This document shows, piece after piece, positions 14,206 through 25,825 of a stretch of DNA of 64,000 nt. Where the stretch lies: positions 14,506,026-14,570,025 of the forward strand of contig CM068321.1 of assembly GCA_034766995.1 (NCBI GenBank), given 5' to 3'. A model generated the notes under the pieces. That model made no database searches and had not been told where the DNA came from. It worked only from the letters and a program-made list of their open reading frames with translations. This DNA comes from Acanthacorydalis orientalis. Lineage: Eukaryota > Arthropoda > Insecta > Megaloptera > Corydalidae. The position numbers and the translations under genes were made by a program. How positions within the stretch are numbered: position 1 is the stretch's first letter; every line of letters begins with the position of its first letter.

Positions 14206-14571
14206 TTAAGCGAAGACCACGCTCATTAACTCGGAAACCCACTCTTTATAAATGAACAGACGAGATATATACGACGCATTATTAATGTCGACAAATGTCC
14301 ACCACCGTCTGTGTGCACACGTTTTTTTCTTCCATCCAAACGAAGCACAAATAACTCGTTCTTTTTTCTAATTAAGTTTTCCCATTTTATTTACTGGCAA
14401 CGTCAGACTATTGTCTTCAATTCTGGTGGAAGTTCTTTCATTGCCGTTTAATGAGGCATCAATTAAAATTTGAACTGATTCTAGCCATTTCACGATTGGA
14501 ATTTTTTGCGGCTTTTGTTCGAAGACATTGGGGAAAAGTTTTTTTCTTTTATAATTCAACCTCTCGCTTTT
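14206..14571 (-). pseudogene. Unrecognised ~120-codon frame interrupted by one TAG
   Basis: On the minus strand the frame is open from about 14571 to a TAA at 14206-14208 except for a single TAG at 14368-14370. The upstream part (67 codons) has balanced, hydrophilic composition, including KPQKIPIVKWLESVQILID and ending PVNKMGKLN. The downstream part begins KKERVICASFGWKKKT. No ATG starts the frame, so it would be an exon or fragment. A competing open frame overlaps the downstream half, which lowers confidence. It could be a decayed transposon gene, a pseudo-exon or chance in a GC-richer island. No family motif was identified. Confidence 0.2.
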
Positions 14572-14638
14572 TTAAAATTAATAATGATTCATGTGTAATG
14601 AAAATATAAATTTCAGTTTAATTATTTTCGGTTTAATG

Positions 14639-14643
<5 letters not shown>

Positions 14644-14669
<26 letters not shown>
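14644..14669. repeat. (TA)n microsatellite
   Basis: About 13 TA units. Confidence 0.9.
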
Positions 14670-14675
<6 letters not shown>

Positions 14676-16674
14676 ATATTATGATTTTATAGGCCATTTG
14701 AAATTAACTAAGAAAAGGATGTAAGTATGAAAAATCTGTATTTAAAAACACCTATTATATCAATATAAAAACTTCACCAATGCATTCAAATAAAAAATCT
14801 AATTTATTATTGATTTTTAATAGATATTATTAGGTATAATTGTTTTATTTTGGATATAAAAAGCATTCATTGCTAGACCGTTCTATTAAAAGATTACATT
14901 TATTATTAAGGCAAACAATTAATTGTCGATTAGAAATATTAATGCTATAATCAAAAATGACAGAATACAAGTTATTTATACAGTCTCACATATTCATGTA
15001 ATTACTACTTATTCGTGCTTCAAAAAATATTTAAGATCTAGAAGCAATGCATATCGGAAATGAATTAAATAGAATATCTAGTCTTGTCAAAGCAAGTAGT
15101 TATTAATAATGATTCTCACTATGAATTCGCTCTAATGATGATGACCTTTCCATCGAATACGAATAGCAATAACCAAAAATAATTAATAAAAATTTATTGA
15201 AAACTTTTATCAAAAAATTTTCTTATGTTTTGTATGGTGAAAGAAAAATAATTTTTGAAATGGAATGATAGTGACGTGTAACCTTTTTGAAACTCGCGGC
15301 TACTTTAACTATTGTTTTTACAATATTTTTTCCTTTAAAAGATTACAATAAATAAAAATTTCAGAGTTAAAAAAACGTTTATGAACATAAAACATACTTT
15401 ATTGTTATGATTATAACATATGTTCTTTTTTTTAAAAAAAAATAAGACAATACAAATCAAAAGTTTAGTGCAAATTAGCAATTTATATTTTTTGACAGAT
15501 TTTCAAATTGTAAATATGGTGATCACACTAATTTTCTGCAAATATTTAAATATTTATGTATTAAATAAGTATCAGTTAAAGAAAATATTATAATAATACT
15601 AAAATATAAATTATTGTTCTGGCGTGCCTTATAATTTTTTTAGTAGTCAGATGTCCGTGAGCTACCTGTTGAACACCACTGTTTTATAATAATATTTCAA
15701 ATAAACTTTTAACGATTTAAAAACAGACAACCACTCTTAGTTTAGATTAAAGCTAATCTCCTCTAAAAAAGCTACGGTATATATTTAGTGTGATCTAAAG
15801 GGCGTAATTATAGTTTAACACTAAGTACACTTTCACAGATGAATTAACACCCTACACATTAAAAGTGTTCTGGACAGACAAAACGGACAGTAATTAATTA
15901 TTATATTTTAAAGTAAAAGATAATTTTATGTACATGGAGTATTCATTTATTTTTGAAACTATAAGAAATAATTTATTAATTCCTGTCAAAAAAATATATC
16001 AACCATTAATATTTTAATTGCATAATATACACAAATAATTCCAAAAAGTATATTAATAAATATACACATATTAATATACACAAATTACCAATTTTAGTGC
16101 CACTTTATAATAACTATAATAATAAAAAACTGTTTAATTAAATAATAAAATCGATCAAAGTTCTATCAGTTTAACATTGAATTCAAAAAATGTACATAAT
16201 CATAGAAAAATGAATAATCTATTCAAATACTCTAACTTTGTGTACTTTTTAAACCATGTATTCGTACACAAATTTGAAATATGCTAATGCGAACATTTTT
16301 TTTCGAACACAATACAAACAGAAAGCATGTAACGTTAATTGGATTCGCGTGGAATTCAGAAACAATCAACAAAAACACACATCAAAGATTCATTGCAACA
16401 CAGTTAGTTGTATGCACAACTATACGTTTACAGTAATATACAATAATAATCCATTAATTGAAATAAGCCGAATAGTCATGAGCTAACAATAATTTATACG
16501 ATATTATCACATGTTTCGTGTTCAGTTCTATTATACTCATAACCTATAATTACAACAGTATTTTAGTAATTGCTGTTTATCCATATAAACATTTTAATTA
16601 TAGCGAATGAACGATGGATAAATACTCATTTTATTAAATTTATTTCAAATATACTTGCAACAGATTTTCCATTT

Positions 16675-16743
<69 letters not shown>
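16675..16743. repeat. (AC)n(AT)n compound microsatellite
   Basis: About 11 AC units and about 23 AT units. Confidence 0.95.
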
Positions 16744-16746
<3 letters not shown>

Positions 16747-17122
16747 CATGTTCAGCAAATAAAGTTTCAATTTCACACAAAAAAAAAGATTACAGACATT
16801 TCAAATAATTCACAAGTTTTAATCATAGCTCTACAGATTTCACTGCTTGACAAATGCAGTGTACATCAAATTTTGTTATAAAATACACTCATAAAAAATT
16901 CGTATCTTTCAGTCCAATTTACCTAGAAACGTTGAAAAATAACAAAAGTTACAATTGGTGCATGTGAAATAAATATTTTACAAGTTTCATGGTTTCATTT
17001 TACCTTTGGTTTCAATTACCAGCAGCAGTATTGCATATGAATTTCTTATGGGGTACGTAAATTAATAAACACACCGCTATCTGACGAATATACAGGGGGA
17101 GGAATACATGTATACACTCGTG

Positions 17123-17123
<1 letters not shown>

Positions 17124-17164
<41 letters not shown>
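17124..17164. repeat. (TA)n microsatellite
   Basis: Pure TA array at the edge of a GC-rich island. Confidence 0.95.
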
Positions 17165-17166
<2 letters not shown>

Positions 17167-17213
17167 CATGTATCTATATGTTCGTATGTGTCTGAATATG
17201 TACATAGAAATGA

Positions 17214-17381
17214 ATGTGTACGTGTATAGTCAAGTTAAGTAAACATCCTTTGAATTTCGAACCATGGAGATTGGTTTCGTGTGCTCATAACGCTATTCGA
17301 CCTATTTTAACCGCAAACTTAATCGTTGCAAGAGTGACCCGCCCGTTCAAACAAAGACGCTCGAACGGTGCCGCAATCTAA
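17214..17381 (+). CDS. Candidate 55-aa ORF in a GC-rich island
   Basis: An ATG at 17214 gives 55 codons ending TAA at 17379-17381, with VARVTRPFKQRRSNGAAI at the C-terminus. The island also carries several CpG and looks unlike its AT-rich flanks, so conserved regulatory DNA is an equal alternative. No family recognised. Confidence 0.1.
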   Translation: MCTCIVKLSKHPLNFEPWRLVSCAHNAIRPILTANLIVARVTRPFKQRRSNGAAI

Positions 17382-18620
17382 TTTGAATTTCCGCACAGTT
17401 AGCGCTATAGGACAATTAGTTCATAGAATCTAGCATAGTACTAGAAGTAAATGGATCTGGGTTAATTGCCGTCAGGTTTTACAACTCGTTCATGTGCACA
17501 CGATGAAATTGAATGTTTTTGCTCTTTTATGTACGATTGTTGCATTTATATAGATTTTTTTTATTTCTGTTCCACGTAGAAACTCTATATTGATAATTGT
17601 ATATATATGCGAAAGTATAAATTTAATCGCATGTGCTCTTTACAACTGCTCTTCGAACTTAATGCAAATTTTATTAAAATATTTTATTATAACTAAAACT
17701 ATATTGTAAACATTCAAGTAACATCTTCAAAAAGAATTCTTTTAACTGTTTCAATTACTAACGAAGTTATGTCTCTGATCTTTAATAATATTAAGTAGTA
17801 TTATGACTGTAGTTGAAAGGTACTAAAATCTTCTGATTACACGATTCCCATTTTTTTAGAAAATCAAACTTCCTTTTTAGAAAAATTCGTGTATGTAAGA
17901 TTATTTAATAAAAAAAAAAATATTTCATGAAATTCAAAAGACTGAGCAGTTTATTTTTTACGCCAATCGCAAATGTTACAATTACAGTATTATCAATAGC
18001 GTGCATATTTTTTACCAAAATATATATTTTTGAGGCAATTTATATTAAAAAAATCAATTTCGACTCATCAATCGAATGAAGAGTAAGATAGCTAGTGGAA
18101 CAGAAGTCTGGTAAATACCAGAGGAAATATTGTTAGAACTGAAATCAAGATAGTCGGTACAGATAACTAAAATACAGTAAAGAAAAAATGATTTCGTAAA
18201 GAAATGAAAAGCACAGAAATTAAAGATGCTGCAGATAAAATATAATACAATAGTCTAATTTATTACAAATCCTTATAAACGATAACAAGTGATTTTTTTT
18301 TCAAAATAACAGTAAATCTAACACTACCTAGACTGACCGAAAGATAAATATCTAGGAAAATATAATATGAATAAGGCACTGATGTAAGAAATTTAATTAC
18401 ATTACATTTATGAAAGTAGTTATTAAACAATACAAAAAATAGTTCGTAATAGTTAATTCACCGTGTTTCTTAAATAAAATACAATACTTCTCATTTATAT
18501 TGAAATTAAGTAATATGATTCAAGTAAAATAATTTTTACTTAAATTGAAATTATTTACAAAATCGATATCTTAATGATTAAGATGCGACTATTTTTCCAA
18601 TAAAAATAGCTTTTTCTCTG

Positions 18621-18623
<3 letters not shown>

Positions 18624-18678
<55 letters not shown>
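18624..18678. repeat. (TA)n microsatellite
   Basis: Pure TA array. Confidence 0.95.
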
Positions 18679-18679
<1 letters not shown>

Positions 18680-19083
18680 GTTTCTAATATGTATGTGTGT
18701 GGCGACCTTATTTTTCATTTTGTAAGACGTGCTTTCTAGAAATTATCATCAGTGTGAAGAAGGCACGTGCATCTGACGTGTCCCACACTTCGATTCAAAG
18801 CACGCCGATGTTGCAGTAACGCTGCTATCGCACAATCACGCATATACCATCATTTACAATCACAGACATACAGACACGCAGCCAACGTACCATCCCGCTA
18901 GACAGATAGACAGATATATGCAAACCAGTGTTTATTGCCATTCTCTCTGATATGAGATCAACGTTTACGTTGCCGTTTCTTCTACGTTGAACGACTTGTT
19001 TTGCATTCTAATCTACTTATTCCACTGCTAACATTCATGTTTCTCGTCCTAATGTTTGTCCATGCACGCATCACTCGATCTTA

Positions 19084-19103
19084 ACGAGAACTCGCGTTCT
19101 CGT
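19084..19103. promoter_or_regulatory. ACGAGAAC/GTTCTCGT inverted repeat
   Basis: A perfect 8-bp inverted repeat with a TCGC spacer sits in the GC-rich island around 18.7-19.15 kb, which also has GCACGTGC at 18763-18770. It resembles a dimeric transcription-factor site. Confidence 0.25.
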
Positions 19104-19556
19104 ACATTCGTTCGTTCTGCAAAAGATTCCATGTTTGAGAGTAGATAGTTTTTTTTCTTCTTTTATCCTCTTATTCCATTCGTGACAAGTATACATGTGA
19201 CAAAGAATTTAAATGTGAAATTCATTTAATCTAAGTTTCTGTGAGTGAACTAACTAGTTTTCGAAGAATCTCTTAGGATAGCCAAACAATTATACGGGTG
19301 TAAACGTGCTTCTTTTTTGCGATGCTCCGCATAGTATTTAAAAAATCCTTTTTTAATGCAACCATTTTTATTTTACCATTTACATACGACACGTCTCTAA
19401 GTTTATTGTGTATTATATGTTACTAGTATAAAAATAATTCAATATATGTGGAGTAAATATATAATTGGTACCTACATGTATAGAATGAACCACATTTTAG
19501 TTGAATAAAACCATAGTTTTTTGTTCTTTTACAAAAGAATAATCTACTAATATTGT

Positions 19557-19606
19557 TAATTACTAGAATAACATTACATAATATTAATTACTAGAATGAC
19601 ATTACA
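19557..19606. repeat. Two-copy tandem duplication (27 bp)
   Basis: TTAATTACTAGAATAACATT at 19557 recurs at 19584 with one A/G difference. Confidence 0.75.
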
Positions 19607-19996
19607 AAGTTAACGATTAATAGTTGTAAATAAAAAATATATTAAACATTTTAAAAAATGTTTCTGCAATTATATATACAAACATATACACAGACATATA
19701 TACCATACGTTTATATTTGTTTGTATACGAACGTTTGTAAAATAGAACCGAACAAATGAACAAGCGTATCGAATGTTAGTGAAACGTTAATTTACACCAT
19801 TATTGTACAGAACCAGTACACAAAACCGGAATGATTAAATGTGTACACGTTCAAAAACACATAAAAAGATGATCGAAATACAAAAAGCAATCGATTCCCG
19901 ATGAAAATCCTTTAATATATTTGTACCTAATCCGGTATCTTGTATCAGTCATTTCACGTGGAGATAGAAAGCTTTAGATAACAAGTACAACAAAAT

Positions 19997-20078
19997 AGGT
20001 CAATCGCATTAAAGCAGCTTGCGCTTTAAAGGTCAATGACACGAAGTGTGTATATATTTTATAGGGGGCGTATATAAG
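19997..20078 (+). promoter_or_regulatory. Motif cluster with TATA-like element
   Basis: AGGTCAAT occurs twice (19997 and 20030). Between the copies TTAAAGC/GCTTTAA form an inverted repeat (20009-20015, 20023-20029). The second copy reads AGGTCAATGACAC, one base from an IR1 ecdysone-receptor-type palindrome. Downstream is TATATAAG (20071-20078) in a GC-rich context. The layout looks like an enhancer/core-promoter unit, but no ORF of note follows. Confidence 0.3.
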
Positions 20079-21460
20079 CGACAGCGGGAAAGCGTACGGT
20101 GTAACTTAAATTCAATTATAAAATAATTTTCTTCGACGAAATAACTTATTAAATTGTTTCTTCCATAACTAATCTCATATAAAAAAGACATTATGACAAA
20201 AATGAATTACTTAACATATTTTATGCGTCGGTTTCAATAACGTTGTATTTTATTTTAGTTGTGCATTTTATAATCAGAAAATACTTTATAAATGTATGTC
20301 CAATAATATTTTTATAAAATCGTTATAGGTTTTAAGATATATAAATTATTCAGTAGTATCCTTTTATTAACAAGGAAATGAACTTCATCCTCGAGCAGGA
20401 AATTTAATACTAGTGATATATTATTTTCTAAATGTTATATAATCACAAGAATATTATGCACAAAATTTAATTGAATAATTATAAAAATCCGGTGTATAAA
20501 TGTTCAATTTTTCATATTATCTCTTTCTTGAAAGAAATTACATTTCTGCACGTTAAATCCACTACTTTCAACAACAAAAGCTTCTAATAATAAATTGACT
20601 AGCATTATTGGGATGAATAAAAAAACCAATTTTTGGAATTACTGCCACTGGATTTGTAATGCTAAGCAGTCGATTTTACAATTCATATTATTAAGTCATT
20701 TAACATAAAATAATAATATATTTAAATATTCTATAAAATATTTCTTACAAACTTAAGAAATAAATAATACTATAAAAAAAATAAAACATTCGTTTTAACC
20801 TCCATATTTATATTATTCATATTTTAAATATTTAAACAACTTTTTTTATAATTTTTGAATTATAATCAAATAGCAATTTACATTATTCAACTTACAACCA
20901 CGGTCCATACATCCTTAAAAATAATTAATAAATATAACTAAGAGAATACTCCCCTCCCCCCTTCCAATCCGTTTAAAAATTTGAATAAAAGTTATTTTGT
21001 GATTTTTATATAGTTTGTTCATTTATCAAGTGTTTTGTTTAAACTAATAAATTATTCTAAATGTACATAACAGAGTTTTATTGTTCTTTCGTTTATTTTG
21101 ATAGCAACATTAACATTTTACTGTGTAAAATGTGCTTTCGAGACCAAACCCTCAAATAATCAGATAACACTCTTGGGAAATTTGGAATTCATCTTACGAT
21201 GACTACTTACAACCCTTGTTTAGGCCAAGTTAAGTCGCAAGAACGAGGGTTTACTTTATAATCATATTTTTTTTTATCAAAAAAACTTTATTGAATGAAT
21301 GTAGCTATAATAAAGCAAGATAAGTGATATGCAAAGACAAAAGTACAAAGTAAAAATATAAAAAGGCAAATTAAGAAGGCCGTACTAAAGTGGTTTGGTG
21401 TATCAGGCAACTATTATTATCTTTTTTCTATTAAGGATATTAATTAAAAGTTTTAAAATG

Positions 21461-21465
<5 letters not shown>

Positions 21466-21530
<65 letters not shown>
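21466..21530. repeat. (TA)n microsatellite
   Basis: One GA interruption at 21499-21500. Confidence 0.95.
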
Positions 21531-21534
<4 letters not shown>

Positions 21535-22212
21535 TTTATATGTGTGGATGTTCACATATTTTTTCATCAGTGTTATTGTTCAAATCCAGATTCATAAAAT
21601 GAAAGATATCAATTTGAGATTACACCACCATGTTCATAGAGATAATCCAAAACTGAAATTACGTTGTGAATTTGTACCAGATTTTATTGGAAAAAATGTG
21701 CCATGTAAATCCATTTTCACGCTGTGGTTAATAAATTTTAGATTACAATCGGCATTCACTATATACAATCTAGGAAGATTAGTTCAATATTTTCAACATA
21801 GCAACCGAACTGAATTACACTGTGTTAATTTTTAATATTTTATAATCGATAAACTATTTTTTGATTACTTTTTTATATTCGATACGTACGAGTACACATA
21901 TATTATAAAAAAAAATAATCGAACATATTCTTGACATAAAATTGAACATATGATAAATAATAGTTCATATTAACCTGATAAATCCAAATATTTTCAAAAT
22001 ATATTAACATTTATATTGAATTCTTAATATTTAATAAACTAAATATTTGTAATCAAAGTAAGATATCAAAAAAGCTACAATGTTTCCATTTTAAATCATA
22101 ATAATAATAAATGAAATCAGTTCCAGAACGTTTCTAAGTAAAATATTATTTAATTATTAAAAATCAAAACATACTTATTAATACTATAATTGTACATTTT
22201 GATACTTGTTAC

Positions 22213-22449
22213 TTCATTGTGCGTCGTCTTGATGATATTCGTCCTTTAGGAACTTAAATCTCTACCAGTACTAGTCTCAACACAAGTGTCATCTTCAGTT
22301 TAATATTAAAAAACTTGTACACTCTGGTAGATATTAGAGTCTCTAATATGACCTACCTGAAGATTGCACACGTACCGAAACTAGTAACAGAAAAGAGACA
22401 CTCAGTCGATCCAAAAGGATGAAAACAATTAGGACAACGAAATGTGAAT
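22213..22449. mobile_element. Imperfect palindromic (fold-back) element with CTGAAGA motifs
   Basis: The element is centred on 22340, where ATATTAGAG-T-CTCTAATAT is a perfect 9-bp palindrome enclosed by GGTAG/CTACC. Further out, 22269-22298 and 22357-22386 are inverted copies (both arms share TACTAGT and ATCTTCAG), and the outer ends (from 22221 and to about 22440) still align with about 70% identity. Read outward, each arm shows CTGAAGA, a short stem and a GAAAC- or AGAC-like segment before ACTAGTA. CTGAAGA-stem-CGAAAC is a widespread core of repeat termini in animals. There is no ORF, so it is probably a MITE-like or solo-terminus remnant. Confidence 0.6.
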
Positions 22450-23068
22450 ACATTAAATATATTTTTAATGCTACTTCTTGAGTTAATTTATTTTAAAAGA
22501 CTAGCATGATTAAAGAAGTTTAAAATTCAGGTTACTATTTTTGTTTAACGGTTTTCTTCCTCATCTACGATTGGTTTTGTTACCCGTAACATTTTCAAAT
22601 AGTAATTTTCATTTATGCCGTGAAAAATCTTTTATTCTTCAAATATTAAAAATACAAAATTTAGATGCAAAAAGCACTATCAAAGTTAGCATTCTAAAGG
22701 AAAACAGCAACAGGGTTACAAGTAACGGATCTTCAGAAGTCAAAAAAAGAAAACAAACAAACAAAAAATAATTATAATTTTATCTATAACATTCCAATAT
22801 AATTGTTTGGTACGCACTTAGATAATTGAAAGTCATATAAATTAAAATGCGTTGCAGTATATAAATCTTATTACTGTTCGATGTTCGAACAAAAATGACA
22901 GTAATCCTCAATTAATCTTTTTTATACAACATCAATGTTAAAAAGAATACCCACACCCTATCTGACTTCCAATGCACGACTGTGAACATTGCTTGTAGAA
23001 GGAAATATAACAATTATTAATATTTCCTTTCCGGTTAGAAGCCTTTCTACCCATCTCAGTTTTTCGAC

Positions 23069-23069
<1 letters not shown>

Positions 23070-23134
<65 letters not shown>

Positions 23135-23145
23135 TATATATATAA
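23070..23145. repeat. (TA)n microsatellite
   Basis: TA array with AAATA interruptions at the right end. Confidence 0.95.
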
Positions 23146-23789
23146 ATCATCGAATGGCAAACAACTTCTGTGATCCATGACGGTGGTCGAGACGTTACAT
23201 AAAAATAATTCAAACCAATAGCATTCCCATCGTCCTTCACTTCGAACATCGTGTCTCGTCGCCACTAACCTTATAAAGATTGATAACGAATGTACGTGTT
23301 ATGAATCTGATCCAAGATTTCGTCTGCTCCCGCGGGAAACTAGTACGCGCATACCGAAAGATGCAATGTTCAGTGCACAGAAACGTGCGACAGTTACATA
23401 ACACAACTGTATATAGTATTATGGAATGGATCAACTCGTTTCGCCGACATCGACGACGACGCTGTCGCATTCCATAGTCGTTTGTAACGGATCGTGCCTG
23501 TTTTTACTCTATTTTAATTTGATTATTTTATTTAGTTTTCAAGAGAAGAAACCAACTTACAAAAATAATTACATAGAAAGCACTGCCATAAATACTATTC
23601 GTTTTCATTTATATTACTTTACAAATAAGTGTTTCTTTATTTGTTATATGCAATTACTTTAATCCATTAATTAGATAGTTTTTTTAAAAAAAATAAACAT
23701 ATTAAATTAAAAAAAAACTAATACACTAAGGTATACTATCATAAAATATTACGAAAATACAAGAAATATTTCTTGGTATATATTTTCAG

Positions 23790-23967
23790 GTACTTTGACT
23801 TTTGTCAATCACTATTAGTTTGGCGATTAATTTTATCAGATAGTTCATCTCCTATTAACCCCTTGATATATGAATTAATTGAAATTCGATATGACCAAAA
23901 AATACTATTTATTTTTCAGCTTAACATTTGTGTAAGGTTAATAAAGAAAATAATATGCATACATTAA
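23790..23967 (+). CDS. Possible 3'-terminal exon of a class-A GPCR (TM7 and helix 8)
   Basis: The sequence shows a good splice acceptor (pyrimidine-rich tract ending TTTTCAG at 23789) followed by an open frame to a TAA at 23965-23967. The frame contains SSPINPLIY, with NPLIY at 23857-23871. In rhodopsin-family receptors TM7 carries NSxxNPxxY, and six residues after the Tyr comes the aromatic residue that starts helix 8. Here ELIEIR separates the Tyr from YDQKIL, so the spacing is exact. A Trp and a hydrophobic run (SLLVWRLIL) precede the motif. Odd points are an Arg inside the presumed helix, Asp where helix 8 normally has Arg, and no recognisable TM1-TM6 exon elsewhere in the window. An alternative donor (GTAAGG at 23932-23937) would end the exon in phase 0 at 23931. 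It could be a divergent receptor exon, a receptor pseudogene or a chance frame. The receptor call is inference. Confidence 0.3.
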
Positions 23968-24112
23968 TAAATATTATAATTCAATACTAATAACCAAATT
24001 TAATAAAGAATATTTAAATAACAAATTAAAAATTAATTCAATAGTCCTGTAGAATATGAAACTGTTCGAAACATTCTGGTCAATGTAGAGGTATTTGATA
24101 TTTTTTACACTA

Positions 24113-24336
24113 CCAATTCGTTTCGCTTCTTATATTATTTTTTGAGTACACGTTACATCCTTTGCAGGATGTTGCTTTTTACCAGTAGAGTGCATATGTT
24201 CAGGAAAATGCTCCGTTACTCGAATAGTCCATTTGGCTTTCACTGTCACTTCTTTGTACAAATTCAAAACAGACATGTTGCTGGGTTCGTTTTTATACTT
24301 TAAAGCTGAATATATATAATTATTTCTTTCCAATAT
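24113..24336 (-). pseudogene. Decayed piggyBac-type transposase, C-terminal fragment
   Basis: Read on the minus strand, this stretch encodes an N-x-Y-I-Y segment, then MSVLNLYKEV, then TEHFPEHMHSTGKKQHPAK, then C-T-Q-K, and after a one-base frame change NIRSETNW (ending near 24113). The order matches the tail of piggyBac-family (PGBD, DDE_Tnp_1_7) transposases: NAYIxY, a 'hLxFRxxL' helix, HFPxxIPxTGKK, PxRRCxVC and the start of the Cys-rich RKETRYxC zinc-binding domain. Damage is clear. The frame is shifted just after the CTQK codons, an in-frame TAA lies just upstream (minus strand, about 24343-24345), and the first zinc-binding Cys pair is degraded. The catalytic DDD core is not visible in the neighbourhood, so this is a truncated relic. 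The family assignment is from motif recognition, not from a search. Confidence 0.6.
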
Positions 24337-25411
24337 TTACTTTGTAGCTGCTCTAAAGCGAATTAAATCGGTATACTTCTCAGAGATGTCAATGTTTACA
24401 ATACCATAAGAAACATATGACGTATCAGAGAAACGGATTAATTAGCATTAAATATCTTATTATTTCTTATTTGAAATGTTCAAGTAAAAAAAAATTGGGA
24501 AAAAAACCAAAGAGGCTGTCTTGAAATAGATCTAATAAATAAGCAAAATTCAAAACGCTTTAAAAGATAAAAAATTAAAAGTACAAAATAATAAATATGA
24601 ACAATATTTTAAAATATTTATAAGAAACCTTAGAGAATACCATTAAATCATACAACATTTATTAGATTCAATCTATCCTGTTAATTATTTAAGTTAACCC
24701 TTAACTGAACAACCCATTACAATTAAAGATCACACGAATTGTCGATAGAGGATTTAGAAAAAATATCGTACATGCATCTATCAATGACACAATAATTATT
24801 TCTTTTAGAGTCCAATTAATAATTTTATCAAAAAAAATCAGTTAAAAGATTATTTTTATTACAAAAAATAGAATGCTCTTTCTTTGACTGTATTGATAAT
24901 TTTCTAAACTGCAATTAATTATAATATAACCACCTCATTATGCTACTATTTATTATACCTCAGTAAACATTTTATCAGTATTCAAGAGTATTTTAACCAA
25001 ACAAAATAAATATAGAGACCTGTAATTCAAAATATTATGTTTTATTTAATTTAAATCACATTCATAGTTTAATTTAAATCAATCTATGACTTTTGTTTCC
25101 AAATTTACTGTCATTCTTAACTATAAATAAAAAACACTTGTTGAGATCCCAATAAATAGAAAAAATATGTAAGATTATATACATAAAAGAAAAAAATAAA
25201 TATTTAAGTTAATTAATGATTTTATATGTTGTTGCACCAACATGGATCACATTTGTTCACTGATACAGATGCTGCAAGTTTTAATAAACAACGCGAAGAA
25301 ATGAACGAGGTAATAAACTCCTAATGTTACTTATTCATACTTAAGAAGATTAAAAATTTTGTTTTGTAGATTACGATATAAATTAATAGATACATACATA
25401 CAAGCATACAG

Positions 25412-25472
<61 letters not shown>
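25412..25472. repeat. (CA)n(TA)n compound microsatellite
   Basis: A short CA tract runs into about 24 TA units. Confidence 0.95.
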
Positions 25473-25474
<2 letters not shown>

Positions 25475-25777
25475 CGGCTATTGTTATATTCCATATGATT
25501 GGAAAATATCTTTTTATATAATTTCATCAGGACGTTGTTTAGGTACTTAGTGCATCAATCGTCTAGCATAATGATTTCGTTAAAGAAATATTTAATTGAT
25601 TGAAGTTCGAACTGGAATTCAAATTATTTTTCAATAAATTAACAACTATCCACTCGAAATACAATTAATGATCAATTTCCGATTTTATAAAATTTATTCA
25701 CTAATAACATATAAGCTTAAATTCGATTTTCCCGTTTAATAAATAAATATGGAAACACATAAATCTGTATATATATT

Positions 25778-25779
<2 letters not shown>

Positions 25780-25823
<44 letters not shown>
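25780..25823. repeat. (TA)n microsatellite
   Basis: Pure TA array preceded by a shorter TA tract. Confidence 0.95.

Positions 25824-25825
<2 letters not shown>

Larger units (their letters stand above)
14670..17213. other. AT-rich non-coding stretch
   Basis: One AC/AT array and one TA array. Nothing else supported. Confidence 0.6.
17382..21465. other. Non-coding stretch with two GC-richer islands
   Basis: The islands at 18.70-19.15 kb (GCACGTGC, ACGAGAAC repeat, several CpG) and 19.95-20.10 kb (motif cluster) look regulatory. The rest is plain AT-rich DNA. Confidence 0.5.
21531..23789. other. Non-coding stretch around the palindromic element
   Basis: Includes a CpG-rich island at 23.15-23.48 kb with TATGGAATG/CATTCCATA inverted ends. 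Overlapping 65- and 77-codon frames on opposite strands there have no recognised domain. Confidence 0.5.

Noticed and set aside
23237..23477. Overlapping 77- and 65-codon frames on opposite strands
   Set aside because: Both being open reflects the CpG-rich, stop-poor island. Neither has an ATG start or a recognised domain.
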